Positions 46,994 through 56,038 of a DNA stretch of 64,000 bases are shown here, piece by piece. The first letter of the stretch is position 1, and every line of letters begins with the position of its first letter. Where the stretch lies: assembly GCA_021463865.1 (NCBI GenBank), contig JAJTXY010000003.1:62001-126000 (forward strand), written 5' to 3'. The DNA comes from Anaerolineae bacterium (GTDB lineage: Bacteria > Chloroflexota > Anaerolineae > Aggregatilineales > J027). Under the pieces are notes generated by a model. The model saw only the letters and a list, made by a program, of their open reading frames with translations. It ran no database searches and was not told the DNA's origin. A program made the translations under genes and the position numbers.

Positions 46994-47325
46994 CGGAATC
47001 TAAAGAACCTCCAAAACCGAATATCCCAGCCATCAAAAAATGCCCGCGTTGTGGGTCGAATATCCTGCTCGGTGATACCAAATGTTCCAACTGTGGCTAT
47101 AACGTCACCAGCGCTGCCGATACTTTGCGGGCTACCAGTCCCACGTTTATCGCGGTGGTCTGTTTGTTTATCGGGGCGGCTTTGATGCTGGCCTCGACGG
47201 GTATGGACGACCTGATGCAGTTCATTTTTCTGGCGGGGGGCTTTGCGATTGCAATTGGTGGTGGGGTCTACATGGCGCTCAATATACTCATAACTGACCC
47301 CAAACGCCGCCGCAAAAAGTTGTAA
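46990..47325 (+). CDS. Zinc-ribbon membrane protein
   Basis: A 111-residue protein with an N-terminal zinc ribbon (KCPRCGSNILLGDTKCSNCG; four Cys, CxxC-x11-CxxC) and two hydrophobic helices (about 51-71 and 75-97) ahead of a short Arg/Lys-rich end. The ribbon is probably cytoplasmic. It overlaps the Nudix gene by 4 bases. Its function is unknown; similar proteins are common in this kind of genome. Confidence 0.82.
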   Translation: MTESKEPPKPNIPAIKKCPRCGSNILLGDTKCSNCGYNVTSAADTLRATSPTFIAVVCLFIGAALMLASTGMDDLMQFIFLAGGFAIAIGGGVYMALNILITDPKRRRKKL

Positions 47326-47437
47326 TGGTCAATTTGGGTAATCGTAGAGGCGTGGTCTCGGACCCGCCCAAATTCTGTATTTCTGTATGAGACATCCCCA
47401 TCGTCCGTTCGAATAGCAGGGTTGGGAAGGAATAGAC

Positions 47438-48820
47438 ATGGATAGGCGAACGGTAGAATTTATACGGGCTTTACGTGCATCGGGGGTACGAATCTCGATT
47501 GCGGAAAGCGAAGACGCCATGTATGCGGTGGATGCAGTTGGCATCCAAAATCGTGAGGAATTTCGCGCCAGTCTGCGGGCCACCCTTGTCAAAGAACAGA
47601 AAGACGTTCGCATCTTTGACTTTTTCTTTCCGCTGTTTTTCGACACCAATGCCCCGCCGATGTGGGACATGAACCAGCAGTTGACCCCCGATCAACAAGA
47701 GATGCTCCAACAATCACTCCAGTCCTTGATGGGGGATATGGAAGCCCTCAAACAGTTGTTGCAGCAGTTAATGGAAGGCAAGCAGTTTAGCCAAGAGCAG
47801 CTTGACCAAATGGCGCAGCAGGCTGGTTTGGAGGGCGCATATCAAATGTATCAACAGCGCTATTTCAGCCGCCAGATGGAACGCCAGATGGGTATGGATC
47901 AACTGCGTGAACTGATTGAAATGTTGATGGAAGAACTGCGCGAGATGGGTATGAGCGAAAAGGCCATCGCAGAAATCCGCGAAATGCTAGAAGAAAATAT
48001 CGGGGCACTGCGCGAACAAATCCAGAATTACGTTGGTCAAAATATCGCCCAACAGCTTTCCGAGCAAGAGCGCGAACCCGTGCGAAATGTCGAAGATTTG
48101 CCTTTCCAGCACCTTTCTGATGAAGAAGCCGACAAAGTGCGTGACGAAATGCGCCGATTGGCTGCCCGCCTCCGCAGTCGTGCTTCACTCCGCCAAAAAC
48201 GCGCCAAGAGTGGGGAGCTTGATCCCAAGAGTACCATTCGCGCCAATCTGAAATATGGGGGCATCCCGTTAGAGCTACGCCATCGTACCCATCATGTCAA
48301 ACCCAAGCTGGTCGTTATTTGTGACCTCAGCGGTTCGATGCGCCACATGTCGGAATTTATGCTGACCTTGACCTATATGCTGCAAGATTTGGTCAAGAAG
48401 GCCCGGTCATTCATTTTCATTTCTGATATGGTCGAAGTCACCGACCACTTTAAGGAACTGCGCCCCGACATCGCTGTTGAAAAAGTGCTGACCGAAAATC
48501 CGCGCGGCTATTACACCACCGATCTCGGTGGCAGCCTTGAAACCTTCTGCCAAACCCATATGGACAGCGTAGACACCAAAACCACGATTATCATTGTGGG
48601 GGATGGACGTAACAACAATCTAAACCCGCGCACTGACCTTGCCCAACAACTGGCCCGTAAATCACGCCGCTGCATCTGGTTCTGCCCCGAACCGGAGCAT
48701 ATGTGGGGGACAGGCGACAGCGACATGCACCTATATGCTCAAGTCGCCAATGGGGTCTATTTGGTGCGTAACCTGCGTGAACTCAGCCTCGCCATTGATA
48801 ACATTTTGGTGGATGGTTGA
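47438..48820 (+). CDS. CoxE-like VWA domain protein
   Basis: A 460-residue cytoplasmic protein with a C-terminal von Willebrand factor A domain of the CoxE family. The MIDAS motif is CDLSGSMRHMSEF (DxSxS, about 296). The N-terminal start RTVEFIRALRASGVRISIAES is characteristic of CoxE-like proteins. The middle (about 75-240) is Gln/Glu/Met-rich, likely helical or coiled coil. CoxE-type VWA proteins act with MoxR ATPases in metallocentre or complex maturation. The MoxR gene 1 kb upstream on the same strand is the obvious partner. A terminator follows. Confidence 0.92.
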   Translation: MDRRTVEFIRALRASGVRISIAESEDAMYAVDAVGIQNREEFRASLRATLVKEQKDVRIFDFFFPLFFDTNAPPMWDMNQQLTPDQQEMLQQSLQSLMGDMEALKQLLQQLMEGKQFSQEQLDQMAQQAGLEGAYQMYQQRYFSRQMERQMGMDQLRELIEMLMEELREMGMSEKAIAEIREMLEENIGALREQIQNYVGQNIAQQLSEQEREPVRNVEDLPFQHLSDEEADKVRDEMRRLAARLRSRASLRQKRAKSGELDPKSTIRANLKYGGIPLELRHRTHHVKPKLVVICDLSGSMRHMSEFMLTLTYMLQDLVKKARSFIFISDMVEVTDHFKELRPDIAVEKVLTENPRGYYTTDLGGSLETFCQTHMDSVDTKTTIIIVGDGRNNNLNPRTDLAQQLARKSRRCIWFCPEPEHMWGTGDSDMHLYAQVANGVYLVRNLRELSLAIDNILVDG

Positions 48821-48831
48821 AATCACTTTTT

Positions 48832-48863
48832 GGGGTGAATCCTGTGATTCGCCCTCCTTTTTT
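48832..48863 (+). terminator. Rho-independent terminator after the MoxR-VWA gene run
   Basis: A 9-bp stem (GGGTGAATC / GATTCGCCC, one G-T pair) with a 4-base loop, followed closely by TTTTTT. Confidence 0.88.
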
Positions 48864-48880
48864 CTATAGAAGGGCCTATC

Positions 48881-49561
48881 ATGCTTTTTGATGATTTGAA
48901 TTGGATGGATGTGGAGAGTTATCTCCAACACGATGACCGCGTAATTTTAGTTACTGGCGCAACCGAACAGCACGCCTATCTCAGCCTGCTAACCGATATT
49001 CGTATCCCAACCAGTTTGGCGATGGCGGTCTCGCATCACACCCATGTGTTGGTCGCCCCGCCGCTGAATTTTGGTGTCTCGGATTATTTTATGGACTACC
49101 CCGGCACGATTACCTTGACTGAGGAAACCTTCAACGCCGTTGTATCCGATATAGTCTATAGCCTCTCCCGTCATGGTTTCCGGCGTTTCCTAATCCTCAA
49201 TGGGCATGGTGGCAATCCATTTCCGCAGGGGCTTCAAGAATTATCCGCCCTCAAACCAGAGTTGAAAATCGTTTGGCACAATTGGTGGAAAAGCAAAGCC
49301 GTCCAAAAATTTGCTGCCGAAATTTATCAGACCCCCAATCATGCCAATTGGTTAGAGAATTTCCCCTTCACGCGGGTCGCAGAATCCCCCCAAACCATCA
49401 AACCACCCGTTGAATTTGAACGGATTGATGCCGGAGCGAATCGGCGCGAAGTGATGGGTGATGGTAGTTTCGGCGGAGCCTATCAGATTTCCGATGAGTT
49501 AATGCAGACATTTTTTGACAGGTTGGTGCATGAGATTACCGAAATCGTTGAAGACCTCTAG
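48881..49561 (+). CDS. Creatininase-family protein
   Basis: A 226-residue creatininase-family hydrolase. Metal-site motifs are ATEQHAYLSLLTD (Glu, His, Asp), PPLNFGVSDYFMDYPGT (His-Pro region replaced by SDYFMDYPGT), NGHGGN, and a late Glu near ADRRE-like GANRREVMG. The family includes creatinine amidohydrolase and mycofactocin-system peptidase; this member's substrate is unknown. It is cytoplasmic. The gene is followed closely by the exonuclease gene. Confidence 0.88.
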   Translation: MLFDDLNWMDVESYLQHDDRVILVTGATEQHAYLSLLTDIRIPTSLAMAVSHHTHVLVAPPLNFGVSDYFMDYPGTITLTEETFNAVVSDIVYSLSRHGFRRFLILNGHGGNPFPQGLQELSALKPELKIVWHNWWKSKAVQKFAAEIYQTPNHANWLENFPFTRVAESPQTIKPPVEFERIDAGANRREVMGDGSFGGAYQISDELMQTFFDRLVHEITEIVEDL

Positions 49562-49604
49562 CGCCAACACGCAAGAGTTTTCCCCAACATTTTCAGAGGA
49601 CGAC

Positions 49605-50171
49605 TTGAAACAAAATCGGCTTGACCAGATTATCGTCATTGACCTAGAGGCAACGTGCTGGGAAACTCCCAAACCCCCACCCGGCCAAGAACGCGAAATC
49701 ATTGAAATCGGCATTTGCACCTTAGATGTGGTCAGTGGCGAGCGCCTTGCCAAACGCAGTATCTTGGTGAAACCAGAGCGTTCGACCATCAGCGCATTTT
49801 GCACCCAATTGACGACCCTAACCCAAGAACAAGTCATGCGTGAAGGGGTATCCTTCAAAAAAGCCTGCTCGATTCTGAAAAAAGAGTATCTTTCGGAGGA
49901 GCGCATGTGGGCCAGCTATGGCGATTATGACCGCGCCAAGTTCGAAAAGCAGTGCCGCCTCTACAAAGTGTCCTATCCGTTTGGCCCGCGTCACCTCAAT
50001 ATCAAAAGCCTTTTTGGATTGATGAACGGCATCCCACGTGAAATCGGCCTAGAAAAAGCGATGGGAGTCCTGAATTTACCAATGGAGGGTACACACCATC
50101 GCGGGGATGATGACGCATGGAACGCCGCCGCCATTTTGTCCACCCTGATGCTGCGGGGTCGCCCCTCATAA
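49605..50171 (+). CDS. DEDDh 3'-5' exonuclease (ERI/KapD-like)
   Basis: A 188-residue exonuclease. The DEDDh catalytic residues are visible: VIDLEATCWE (Asp, Glu), ASYGDYDRAKFE (Asp), and HHRGDDDAWNAA (His, Asp). The closest pattern is the ERI-1/KapD group. TTG 49605 with AGAGGA 4 bases upstream is the chosen start; an ATG at 49530 would give 25 more poorly conserved residues and overlap the creatininase gene. The role may be in RNA trimming or nucleic acid turnover. The downstream glycosyltransferase gene begins 9 bases later. Confidence 0.87.
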   Translation: MKQNRLDQIIVIDLEATCWETPKPPPGQEREIIEIGICTLDVVSGERLAKRSILVKPERSTISAFCTQLTTLTQEQVMREGVSFKKACSILKKEYLSEERMWASYGDYDRAKFEKQCRLYKVSYPFGPRHLNIKSLFGLMNGIPREIGLEKAMGVLNLPMEGTHHRGDDDAWNAAAILSTLMLRGRPS

Positions 50172-50179
50172 GACCCCAT

Positions 50180-51856
50180 ATGATCGCAAAGGCCATCTCG
50201 CAGTTTCGCATCCTCCGTACCCATCCCGGTTTATGGCTGGCGCTCGGCATAGGTCTGGCTCTCAAAATCATCTTATTCGCAACCGATAGTGTCAGTTTTC
50301 ATTCCGATGAAGCCGTGCTTGGCCTGATGGCCCGCCATATTTTGCAAGGAAGTCGTCCCATCTTTTTTTATGGACAGTTGTATATGGGGGCACTCGACGC
50401 CTATCTGATCGCCACCTCATTTGCAATCTTCGGGCAGACCGTTTTGGCGATTCGATTGGTGCAGGTCATGCTCTATCTAGCCACGCTCGGCACAACATAT
50501 GGATTGGCATGGCGCATCACCCACAATCGTTTTGCCGCCACTTCTGCTGCCTTGTTATTTGCCATCCCACCCGTGATGGTCAGCGTCTATACCACCGCCA
50601 CGCTTGGCGATTATCAAGAGATTCTGCTGCTCAACAATCTCATCTTTTGGATTGTTTGGGATATTTTCGATGGCAAAAAGCAAAGTGGCGCATGGTGGTT
50701 TTTAGCGGGTATCCTTGCCGGATTGGGTTGGTGGAGTCTAGCCCTGATTATTGTTTCATTAGCCCCCTTGACTCTACAAGGTCTGTGGCATTTTCGCCGT
50801 AAGCTCCCTCTGCAAAAAATCGCTGTTCTGCTGCTCGGTTTTCTGATTGGCGCAGGCCCTTGGGTCTATGCTGTAGCCGATCATGGCCCATCCGCGATCT
50901 TAAATGCCCAATCACGCCCCGAAGGTCAAGAGGACTCCCTTGCCGAAACTGACCTAGAAGGTAGCGGCAATCAAGTCACCCGGTTGATTTCATTGCTGCT
51001 GTTTAACCTACCATCCTTGTTCGGCCTGAAACCTTCTTGGTCAATAGACTGGATCGCTCCGATTATCGGTATCCCGCTGGTGATGATCTATATCTTAATT
51101 TTGTGGGGATTTGTGCGGCGCGTATTGGCCCGAAAAGAAGCCGTTTTCATCCAGATGACTTTTACAAGTATTTTGGTCGGGTCGCTGGCGCTTATGTTCA
51201 CGTTTGTGATGTTCCCCTCCGGTGGCGACCCCACCGGACGTTATATTCTGCCCCTCTATCCACTATTGGCAATTCTCGTCGGGGAATGGATCAGCCGCCA
51301 GCAATCTCAAACATCTATACGGCTCTATCGTGCATGGCTGACCAGTGGTTTTCTGATGTTCCTGCTTGGCTATAACTTGTGGGGCAATGTTCGGTCTATT
51401 CTTGATAATCCTCCGGGACTGACCACCCAATTTAGTGAAATCTCGGATATACCCAATTCTGACGATGACACTCTCATTGATTTTCTGGATTCCATCGGTG
51501 TGAATCGAGGGTATACCAGCTATTGGGTCGGCTACCGATTTGCCTTCCTCACCCACGAACGCATTTTGTTAGTCCCCCTGTTGCCCTATAAAGAAGATTT
51601 GAGTTATGGCGAGGTGGATAATCGCTACCCCAACTATGTGGAAAAAGTGACCCAAGCTGATGAGGTGGTTTATGTAACCGCCAATCACCCCGAACTGGAT
51701 CGCCAGCTTCGAGAAAGATTCGCCGCGCTTGAAATCAGTTTTGACGAAAAACGGATTGGACGCTTCACGATTTTTTATCACCTGTCACGCCACGTTGTCC
51801 CACAGGAACTCACCCCATTTGTGACCCCGGATGAAGCATCAAAAAATTATTCGTGA
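50180..51856 (+). CDS. Membrane glycosyltransferase, GT39/PMT-like
   Basis: A 558-residue integral membrane protein with about ten hydrophobic helices, resembling family 39 (PMT_2-type) glycosyltransferases that use polyprenyl-phosphate sugars. The first extracytoplasmic loop has the acidic motif SFHSDEAVLGLMARHIL (Asp-Glu), and the segment GQLYMGALDAYL is typical of the group. The C-terminal 130 residues form a soluble domain. The start ATG 50180 is preferred over earlier in-frame codons that overlap the exonuclease. The acceptor is unknown; it may glycosylate envelope proteins such as the Thr/Pro-rich surface proteins here. Confidence 0.86.
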   Translation: MIAKAISQFRILRTHPGLWLALGIGLALKIILFATDSVSFHSDEAVLGLMARHILQGSRPIFFYGQLYMGALDAYLIATSFAIFGQTVLAIRLVQVMLYLATLGTTYGLAWRITHNRFAATSAALLFAIPPVMVSVYTTATLGDYQEILLLNNLIFWIVWDIFDGKKQSGAWWFLAGILAGLGWWSLALIIVSLAPLTLQGLWHFRRKLPLQKIAVLLLGFLIGAGPWVYAVADHGPSAILNAQSRPEGQEDSLAETDLEGSGNQVTRLISLLLFNLPSLFGLKPSWSIDWIAPIIGIPLVMIYILILWGFVRRVLARKEAVFIQMTFTSILVGSLALMFTFVMFPSGGDPTGRYILPLYPLLAILVGEWISRQQSQTSIRLYRAWLTSGFLMFLLGYNLWGNVRSILDNPPGLTTQFSEISDIPNSDDDTLIDFLDSIGVNRGYTSYWVGYRFAFLTHERILLVPLLPYKEDLSYGEVDNRYPNYVEKVTQADEVVYVTANHPELDRQLRERFAALEISFDEKRIGRFTIFYHLSRHVVPQELTPFVTPDEASKNYS

Positions 51857-51931
51857 TAATATGGTTTATCACTAGGTAATCCCTGCGAGATTGCCATACA
51901 TGACATAGCTGCAATTTTCCTAACTCCCATT

Positions 51932-53440
51932 TCAGCGAGACGCATGTTCAAGTTTCCCCTCAGAAAACTCAAAAATATGCGCGTTCCAAGCGGTCAGGTC
52001 AATATACAATCCGTCTTCTACCATCCGATCCCCATTACGCTCATACTCACGGTGGTTCAGTTTATCGGCCAATTTCCACGACTTGCCCTCTAGTCCGCAA
52101 TCGGTCAATCGCACTCGGCATTGCGCCTGATGGTTGCTAAAATTGACCACGATCAAACGTAGATCACGGTTATAGCGACGAATATAGGCAATCATATTGT
52201 GATGAGAGATATTACCGGGCCACGCAGGGATGGTCTCACGCACTTCCCATATGCCGTTCCGATAGATCGGTTGGTTGGCCTTGTCAAATAACCAGCGATA
52301 GAACTCCACAATTTCTTTATCAGGCAATTCAACAGGGCGGCGTCCCAACTGCACGGGAAGTTTGATCTTATAGCCAAAAGGCTGACCGTCATGCCACAGT
52401 TTTGCACCCGGCAAAGTAGCAACCAGCACGGCGGCCATTTTGGAACGTGGCGCTCCAAAGGCAGTGACGGCCCGCATTTCGTCATGATTTTCGATAAACC
52501 GAATCAATTTGTTTTGATAGGTCAGAGGCGCGTTCAAATGAGCCAAAACACTGGCGGCATTTTCATGGGCCATTCGGTCATACAGGCGCTTGTCGTAACA
52601 ATAATCAAAGCCGAGTTGGTGCAATCGGGCTTCCATATCCCAATATACCTCTGCCAAGAACAGAAACTCGGGGTGCTGCTGGCGAATTTTGGAGATAATT
52701 TCCTCCCAATATTCAACTGACGGCACGTCACCTGCCCGTTCTCCCCATGCCTGTGCAAAAATTTCGCTGACAACCAACATCGCCATATCACAGCGCACGC
52801 CATCACACTGCGCTGCGATGTCCAACAGTGTCTCAACCACTAATTTTCGGAGGGCCGGATTAAACGCACTCACTTGGAGCGTATCTGTCCATGCTGGGAA
52901 ATAAGGGTCGCGCCCATGTGCAAAAATGTGATGGCCCACCTGTAAAAAAGATTCTGGGTCGTTAGCGAGTTCTTTAGATGTGCCCTGTAACAATACTTCT
53001 GGATGGCTTTCGGCCCAAGCATGATCGGTTGCAATGTGATTCGGCACAAAATCCAGAATTAACCCTAAGCCCAATGTTTGCAGACGCTCACGGAAAAACG
53101 CCAACTCCTCACGTCCACCCAAGTGCGTATCTACCACATAACGCCGAACGGCATAGGGTGAACCCACCACATCATCATTGGTGTAATCGGACAGGGCACG
53201 CTGATATTCCGCCTGTAAACCGGGGTGATGACGCGCTATCTGGACACCACGCAGGCTACGCTCCCACACGCCCATCAGCCAAATCGCATCGTAGGGAGTA
53301 TTGGGCCGAGCCAGCATCTTTAATTCTTCATCGGGCACTGAGCCTAAAGTAATGGGGCGTTGATGTTTCACACTTAGGCTATGCAGCCATGTCCAAGTAT
53401 TGATTTCGTAGATGTGGGGAGAGCGCGGGATGACAGCCAT
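51932..53440 (-). CDS. GH13 alpha-amylase-family enzyme
   Basis: A 502-residue cytoplasmic GH13 protein (no signal peptide). Catalytic motifs: LILDFVPNHIATDH (about 130), the nucleophile Asp in GVRCDMAML (about 215), the acid Glu in FLAEVYWD (about 263), and FIENHDEMRA (about 316). The C-terminal beta domain is present. Substrate preference (alpha-glucan, trehalose or sucrose-type) cannot be read. ATG 53440 with GGAG 8 bases upstream is the start; a longer frame would run into the tRNA-Phe gene and is rejected. It lies just after the tRNA on the same strand. Confidence 0.92.
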   Translation of the reverse strand: MAVIPRSPHIYEINTWTWLHSLSVKHQRPITLGSVPDEELKMLARPNTPYDAIWLMGVWERSLRGVQIARHHPGLQAEYQRALSDYTNDDVVGSPYAVRRYVVDTHLGGREELAFFRERLQTLGLGLILDFVPNHIATDHAWAESHPEVLLQGTSKELANDPESFLQVGHHIFAHGRDPYFPAWTDTLQVSAFNPALRKLVVETLLDIAAQCDGVRCDMAMLVVSEIFAQAWGERAGDVPSVEYWEEIISKIRQQHPEFLFLAEVYWDMEARLHQLGFDYCYDKRLYDRMAHENAASVLAHLNAPLTYQNKLIRFIENHDEMRAVTAFGAPRSKMAAVLVATLPGAKLWHDGQPFGYKIKLPVQLGRRPVELPDKEIVEFYRWLFDKANQPIYRNGIWEVRETIPAWPGNISHHNMIAYIRRYNRDLRLIVVNFSNHQAQCRVRLTDCGLEGKSWKLADKLNHREYERNGDRMVEDGLYIDLTAWNAHIFEFSEGKLEHASR

Positions 53441-53467
53441 AGAGCACTCCTGTTGAATAAAAAAAAG

Positions 53468-53540
53468 TGCCGAGGGCCAGACTCGAACTGGCGACACCTG
53501 CATTTTCAGTGCAGTGCTCTACCAACTGAGCTACCTCGGC
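53468..53540 (-). tRNA. tRNA-Phe (anticodon GAA)
   Basis: A complete 73-base cloverleaf on the minus strand: acceptor GCCGAGG / CCTCGGC with discriminator A, D-arm GCTC-AGTTGGTA-GAGC, anticodon stem CTGCA / TGCAG with loop CTGAAAA (anticodon GAA), variable loop GTGTC, and T-arm GCCAG-TTCGAGT-CTGGC. CCA is not encoded. A T-run follows the 3' end, then the GH13 gene's ribosome site. Confidence 0.98.
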
Positions 53541-53584
53541 AACTAAAATCATATTTAGATGAGCCACATTTTAGCGATTCACCG

Positions 53585-54253
53585 CTAAATGTCAATAGGG
53601 ATTTCTTTAGGTGTTAGGGATAGCAACGCTCGCAGGCGTCCCTCAAACTCACTCAGCATGACCGCTGTCGCTCCCCAGACCATATGACCATTGAGCGCAT
53701 AGTATTTGATGGGGAAGGTTGCCCCATTTCGTGTAATCTCGCCGCTGTGTTTAAGTGCGTCATCGAAAAGGTGATACAGCGAGACCTCCAACACCTCAGC
53801 AACTTCGGCGGGGTCGGGCTGCCAATTGGGGCGACTCGGTGTATAACCGACGTAGGGATAGACAAAAAAATCGCTCGGCGGGATATAGACATTGGAAATA
53901 CGCCCCAACAGTTGAATGTCACTGCTTGGTACCCCAACCTCCTCAAATGTTTCACGCAGGGCCGCTTCTTCAAACGATTCTTCGCCTTCGCGCTGTCCCC
54001 CCGGTAAACTAATTTGACCCCCATGTACACCGGGATAGTCGTGGCGGCGGGTCAATACAAATTGCAACCCCTCATCACCCGGAAATAATAAAATGAGCAC
54101 TGCCGCCATACGTGGACTACCGGGGCGTTCCGGGGGTCGCTGCATGGCCCGCGCCATTGGAGCCATCCGCTGTTGGGCTTGCAGAGCATCAAAATAGGGT
54201 AATTCAAGTGCCTGTTGGATATGTTGAAGTTCGATATTGTGCCAATTCATCAT
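53585..54253 (-). CDS. Nudix hydrolase, CoA pyrophosphatase-like
   Basis: A 222-residue Nudix hydrolase of the CoA-diphosphatase type (NudL/YeaB). The CoA-specific signature is VLTRRHDYPGVHGGQISLPGG, kept short here as LTRRHDYPGVHGGQISLP, followed by the Nudix box GGQREGEESFEEAALRE-FEEVGV with correct spacing. It would cleave CoA to 3',5'-ADP and phosphopantetheine. ATG 54253 is chosen; the GTG at 54283 would overlap the upstream gene. It follows an unknown gene by 7 bases on the same strand. Confidence 0.9.
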   Translation of the reverse strand: MMNWHNIELQHIQQALELPYFDALQAQQRMAPMARAMQRPPERPGSPRMAAVLILLFPGDEGLQFVLTRRHDYPGVHGGQISLPGGQREGEESFEEAALRETFEEVGVPSSDIQLLGRISNVYIPPSDFFVYPYVGYTPSRPNWQPDPAEVAEVLEVSLYHLFDDALKHSGEITRNGATFPIKYYALNGHMVWGATAVMLSEFEGRLRALLSLTPKEIPIDI

Positions 54254-54260
54254 AATTCGC

Positions 54261-54728
54261 TTATTCGGGAAGTTCTGTTCCACTACCTTCGACCACTAAT
54301 TGCGGAAAATACTGCACAGTCGAGCGACGATGCCAAATTGGGCTACCGGATTGACGCTGTGTCCGCAGCATAACCGCATAAATCTCATTATAAGCGGTAA
54401 GTATGCGATGACATAGTTCCTGTTCTTGCTCAGTCGGCACGGCAATTTCAAAATAAGCTGGCGGCCTACAGCCAATCATGGGCAATTCTGGTGAGGAATC
54501 AGAGCGATAATCCTCCACAATCTCTGTCATCATTTTGACAACTGCCAATATCAGCCACACTCCGGCCTTGATTCCCCAGCTTTCCACATAACCCGCCAAG
54601 TCTTGCAAGGTCACTTTAACAATGCCGACCTCAGTGTTATCCACCAAAACTGAAATTGCCTCGATTGGCTTGAGCGGATACTTTTCAAGCTGGGCAGGTA
54701 GCTCTGTCGCGTTCCAATCAATTTCCAT
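54261..54728 (-). CDS. Hypothetical protein, 155 residues
   Basis: I recognise no family. The protein is soluble apart from one moderately hydrophobic stretch (about 55-75, WGIKAGVWLILAVVKMMTEI). It has a Trp-rich start (MEIDWNATELP) and a charged C-terminus. ATG 54728 with GAGG 6 bases upstream is the start; the longer frame to 54764 enters the divergent promoter region. It forms a probable two-gene unit with the Nudix gene that follows, and is divergent from the MaoC-like gene. Confidence 0.65.
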   Translation of the reverse strand: MEIDWNATELPAQLEKYPLKPIEAISVLVDNTEVGIVKVTLQDLAGYVESWGIKAGVWLILAVVKMMTEIVEDYRSDSSPELPMIGCRPPAYFEIAVPTEQEQELCHRILTAYNEIYAVMLRTQRQSGSPIWHRRSTVQYFPQLVVEGSGTELPE

Positions 54729-54796
54729 AACCAACCTCAAAATTACGCGGTACAATCGCCGCATACGTGTCTGAATTTACCCTGTGAGGAGACCGC

Positions 54797-55192
54797 ATGA
54801 CCTACGAACCCGGTGCCAGCGCCAGCCGTACCAAAACTTTCACCGATGAAGATGTTCGCGCCTTTGCCCATTTGACGGGCGACACCAACCCCGTCCATTT
54901 GGATGCGGACTACGCCGCCGCCACCGTTTTTGGTCAACGTATCGTACACGGCATGTTAACCTCAGCTTTGATTTCGGCTGTTTTGGCAAACGACCTACCC
55001 GGCCCCGGCACCATTTATCTGGGGCAAAACCTCAAATTCAAAAAACCTGTCTTCATCGGCGACACCATCACCGCGACAGTCACGATTTCGCAGGTGCGGG
55101 CTGAGAGAAAAATCGTCACTTTTGAAACCACTTGCACCAATCAAAATGGCGAGGTGGTCATCGAGGGTGAGGCTACGGTCAAAGCACCCTAA
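54797..55192 (+). CDS. MaoC-like (R)-specific enoyl-CoA hydratase
   Basis: A 131-residue hot-dog-fold protein of the MaoC/PhaJ group. The hydratase motif is present: FAHLTGDTNPVHLDADYA with the catalytic Asp and His, and the RIVHGMLTSALIS segment. It would hydrate trans-2-enoyl-CoA to (R)-3-hydroxyacyl-CoA. Its length equals PhaJ. It has a strong ribosome site (GAGGAGA). No polyhydroxyalkanoate synthase is in the window, so the physiological pathway is unknown. Confidence 0.9.
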   Translation: MTYEPGASASRTKTFTDEDVRAFAHLTGDTNPVHLDADYAAATVFGQRIVHGMLTSALISAVLANDLPGPGTIYLGQNLKFKKPVFIGDTITATVTISQVRAERKIVTFETTCTNQNGEVVIEGEATVKAP

Positions 55193-55197
55193 TCTAA

Positions 55198-55800
55198 TTA
55201 CTCAAGAGCGCCCTGCAAGACCATCCGCAACTCGTCCAGCATTTTCTCATTATAGTGTCCACTGCCCTGCCAGAGAATATGCTGGTTTTGATCGAGCAAA
55301 AATAACTGGATGGATTCCAAATCAGGCACATTGACCAGCCGATTAAAGGCTTCAACGTTCGTAAACACGACAACTGTACGCGCACGGTCAACATCACTCT
55401 TGGCAGTCGCCGCCATCCCGCCGATAATAAACACCGAACTATCGGCAGCACTCTTAGGCAGTAGGGGGATATAGTAGCCTGCCAATTGCGGAAATTCTTC
55501 ATTTAATTCTTCTAGCGCGGGCAGCCATTCATCAACATCCGGCTGCTGAGAAACATCGTAGGACACTACCACCAGTTTAAAATCGCCGGATAGCTCGCTC
55601 GGAAAACCAACTTGTTCCAATAACAAGGATGTCCCAACCAATTCAGGGAAAATGGGGCTTTCGTATGAGGCAGCACCCTCAGATGTTTTTACAATAGGGT
55701 CTTCGGTTGGTGTACGCTGACCGATAATATAAACAATGAGCGTACCCAAAAGAATGAGAGCAAAAATCCCAGCGGCGACGAACAGTAAGGCGCGTTTCAT
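55198..55800 (-). CDS. Membrane-anchored protein, possibly thioredoxin-like
   Basis: A 200-residue protein with one N-terminal helix (about 4-25) and an exported domain. The pattern of alternating strands and helices (FKLVVVSYDVSQQPDVDEW, TVVVFTNVEAFNRLV, LFLLDQNQHILWQGSGHYN) suggests a thioredoxin-like fold, but there is no CxxC, so redox activity is unlikely. ATG 55800 starts just before the helix; the extension to 55866 is unlikely. It lies between the MaoC-like gene and ctaA; any link to oxidase assembly is speculative. Confidence 0.65.
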   Translation of the reverse strand: MKRALLFVAAGIFALILLGTLIVYIIGQRTPTEDPIVKTSEGAASYESPIFPELVGTSLLLEQVGFPSELSGDFKLVVVSYDVSQQPDVDEWLPALEELNEEFPQLAGYYIPLLPKSAADSSVFIIGGMAATAKSDVDRARTVVVFTNVEAFNRLVNVPDLESIQLFLLDQNQHILWQGSGHYNEKMLDELRMVLQGALE

Positions 55801-56038
55801 AATTGGGATTACTCCGTAGACTCCCCAGCATTGACTTGTGAAAACAAGCGCAAGTATAGCGAACATAGCGGGCGACTTTAAGAGTCACTCTGTTTGTGGA
55901 GAATTACGTAAAAATGGCATGGGGCGATTCGGTTAGCATATGTTTCGACCTTTTCAATGAATCGAATAACACCGCTTTAATTTAAATTCAGCGCGGCGGA
56001 TTTATCCCCGCGTAGCAACATATATAAGGAGTAAAATC

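Noticed and set aside
51853-51872. GTGATAA / TTATCAC hairpin after the glycosyltransferase gene
   Set aside because: The stem is AT-rich, overlaps the stop codon and has no T-run; it is too weak to call a terminator.
53441-53503. N-terminal extension of the GH13 enzyme into the tRNA-Phe gene
   Set aside because: It would run through the tRNA acceptor and T arms. ATG 53440 has its own GGAG site.
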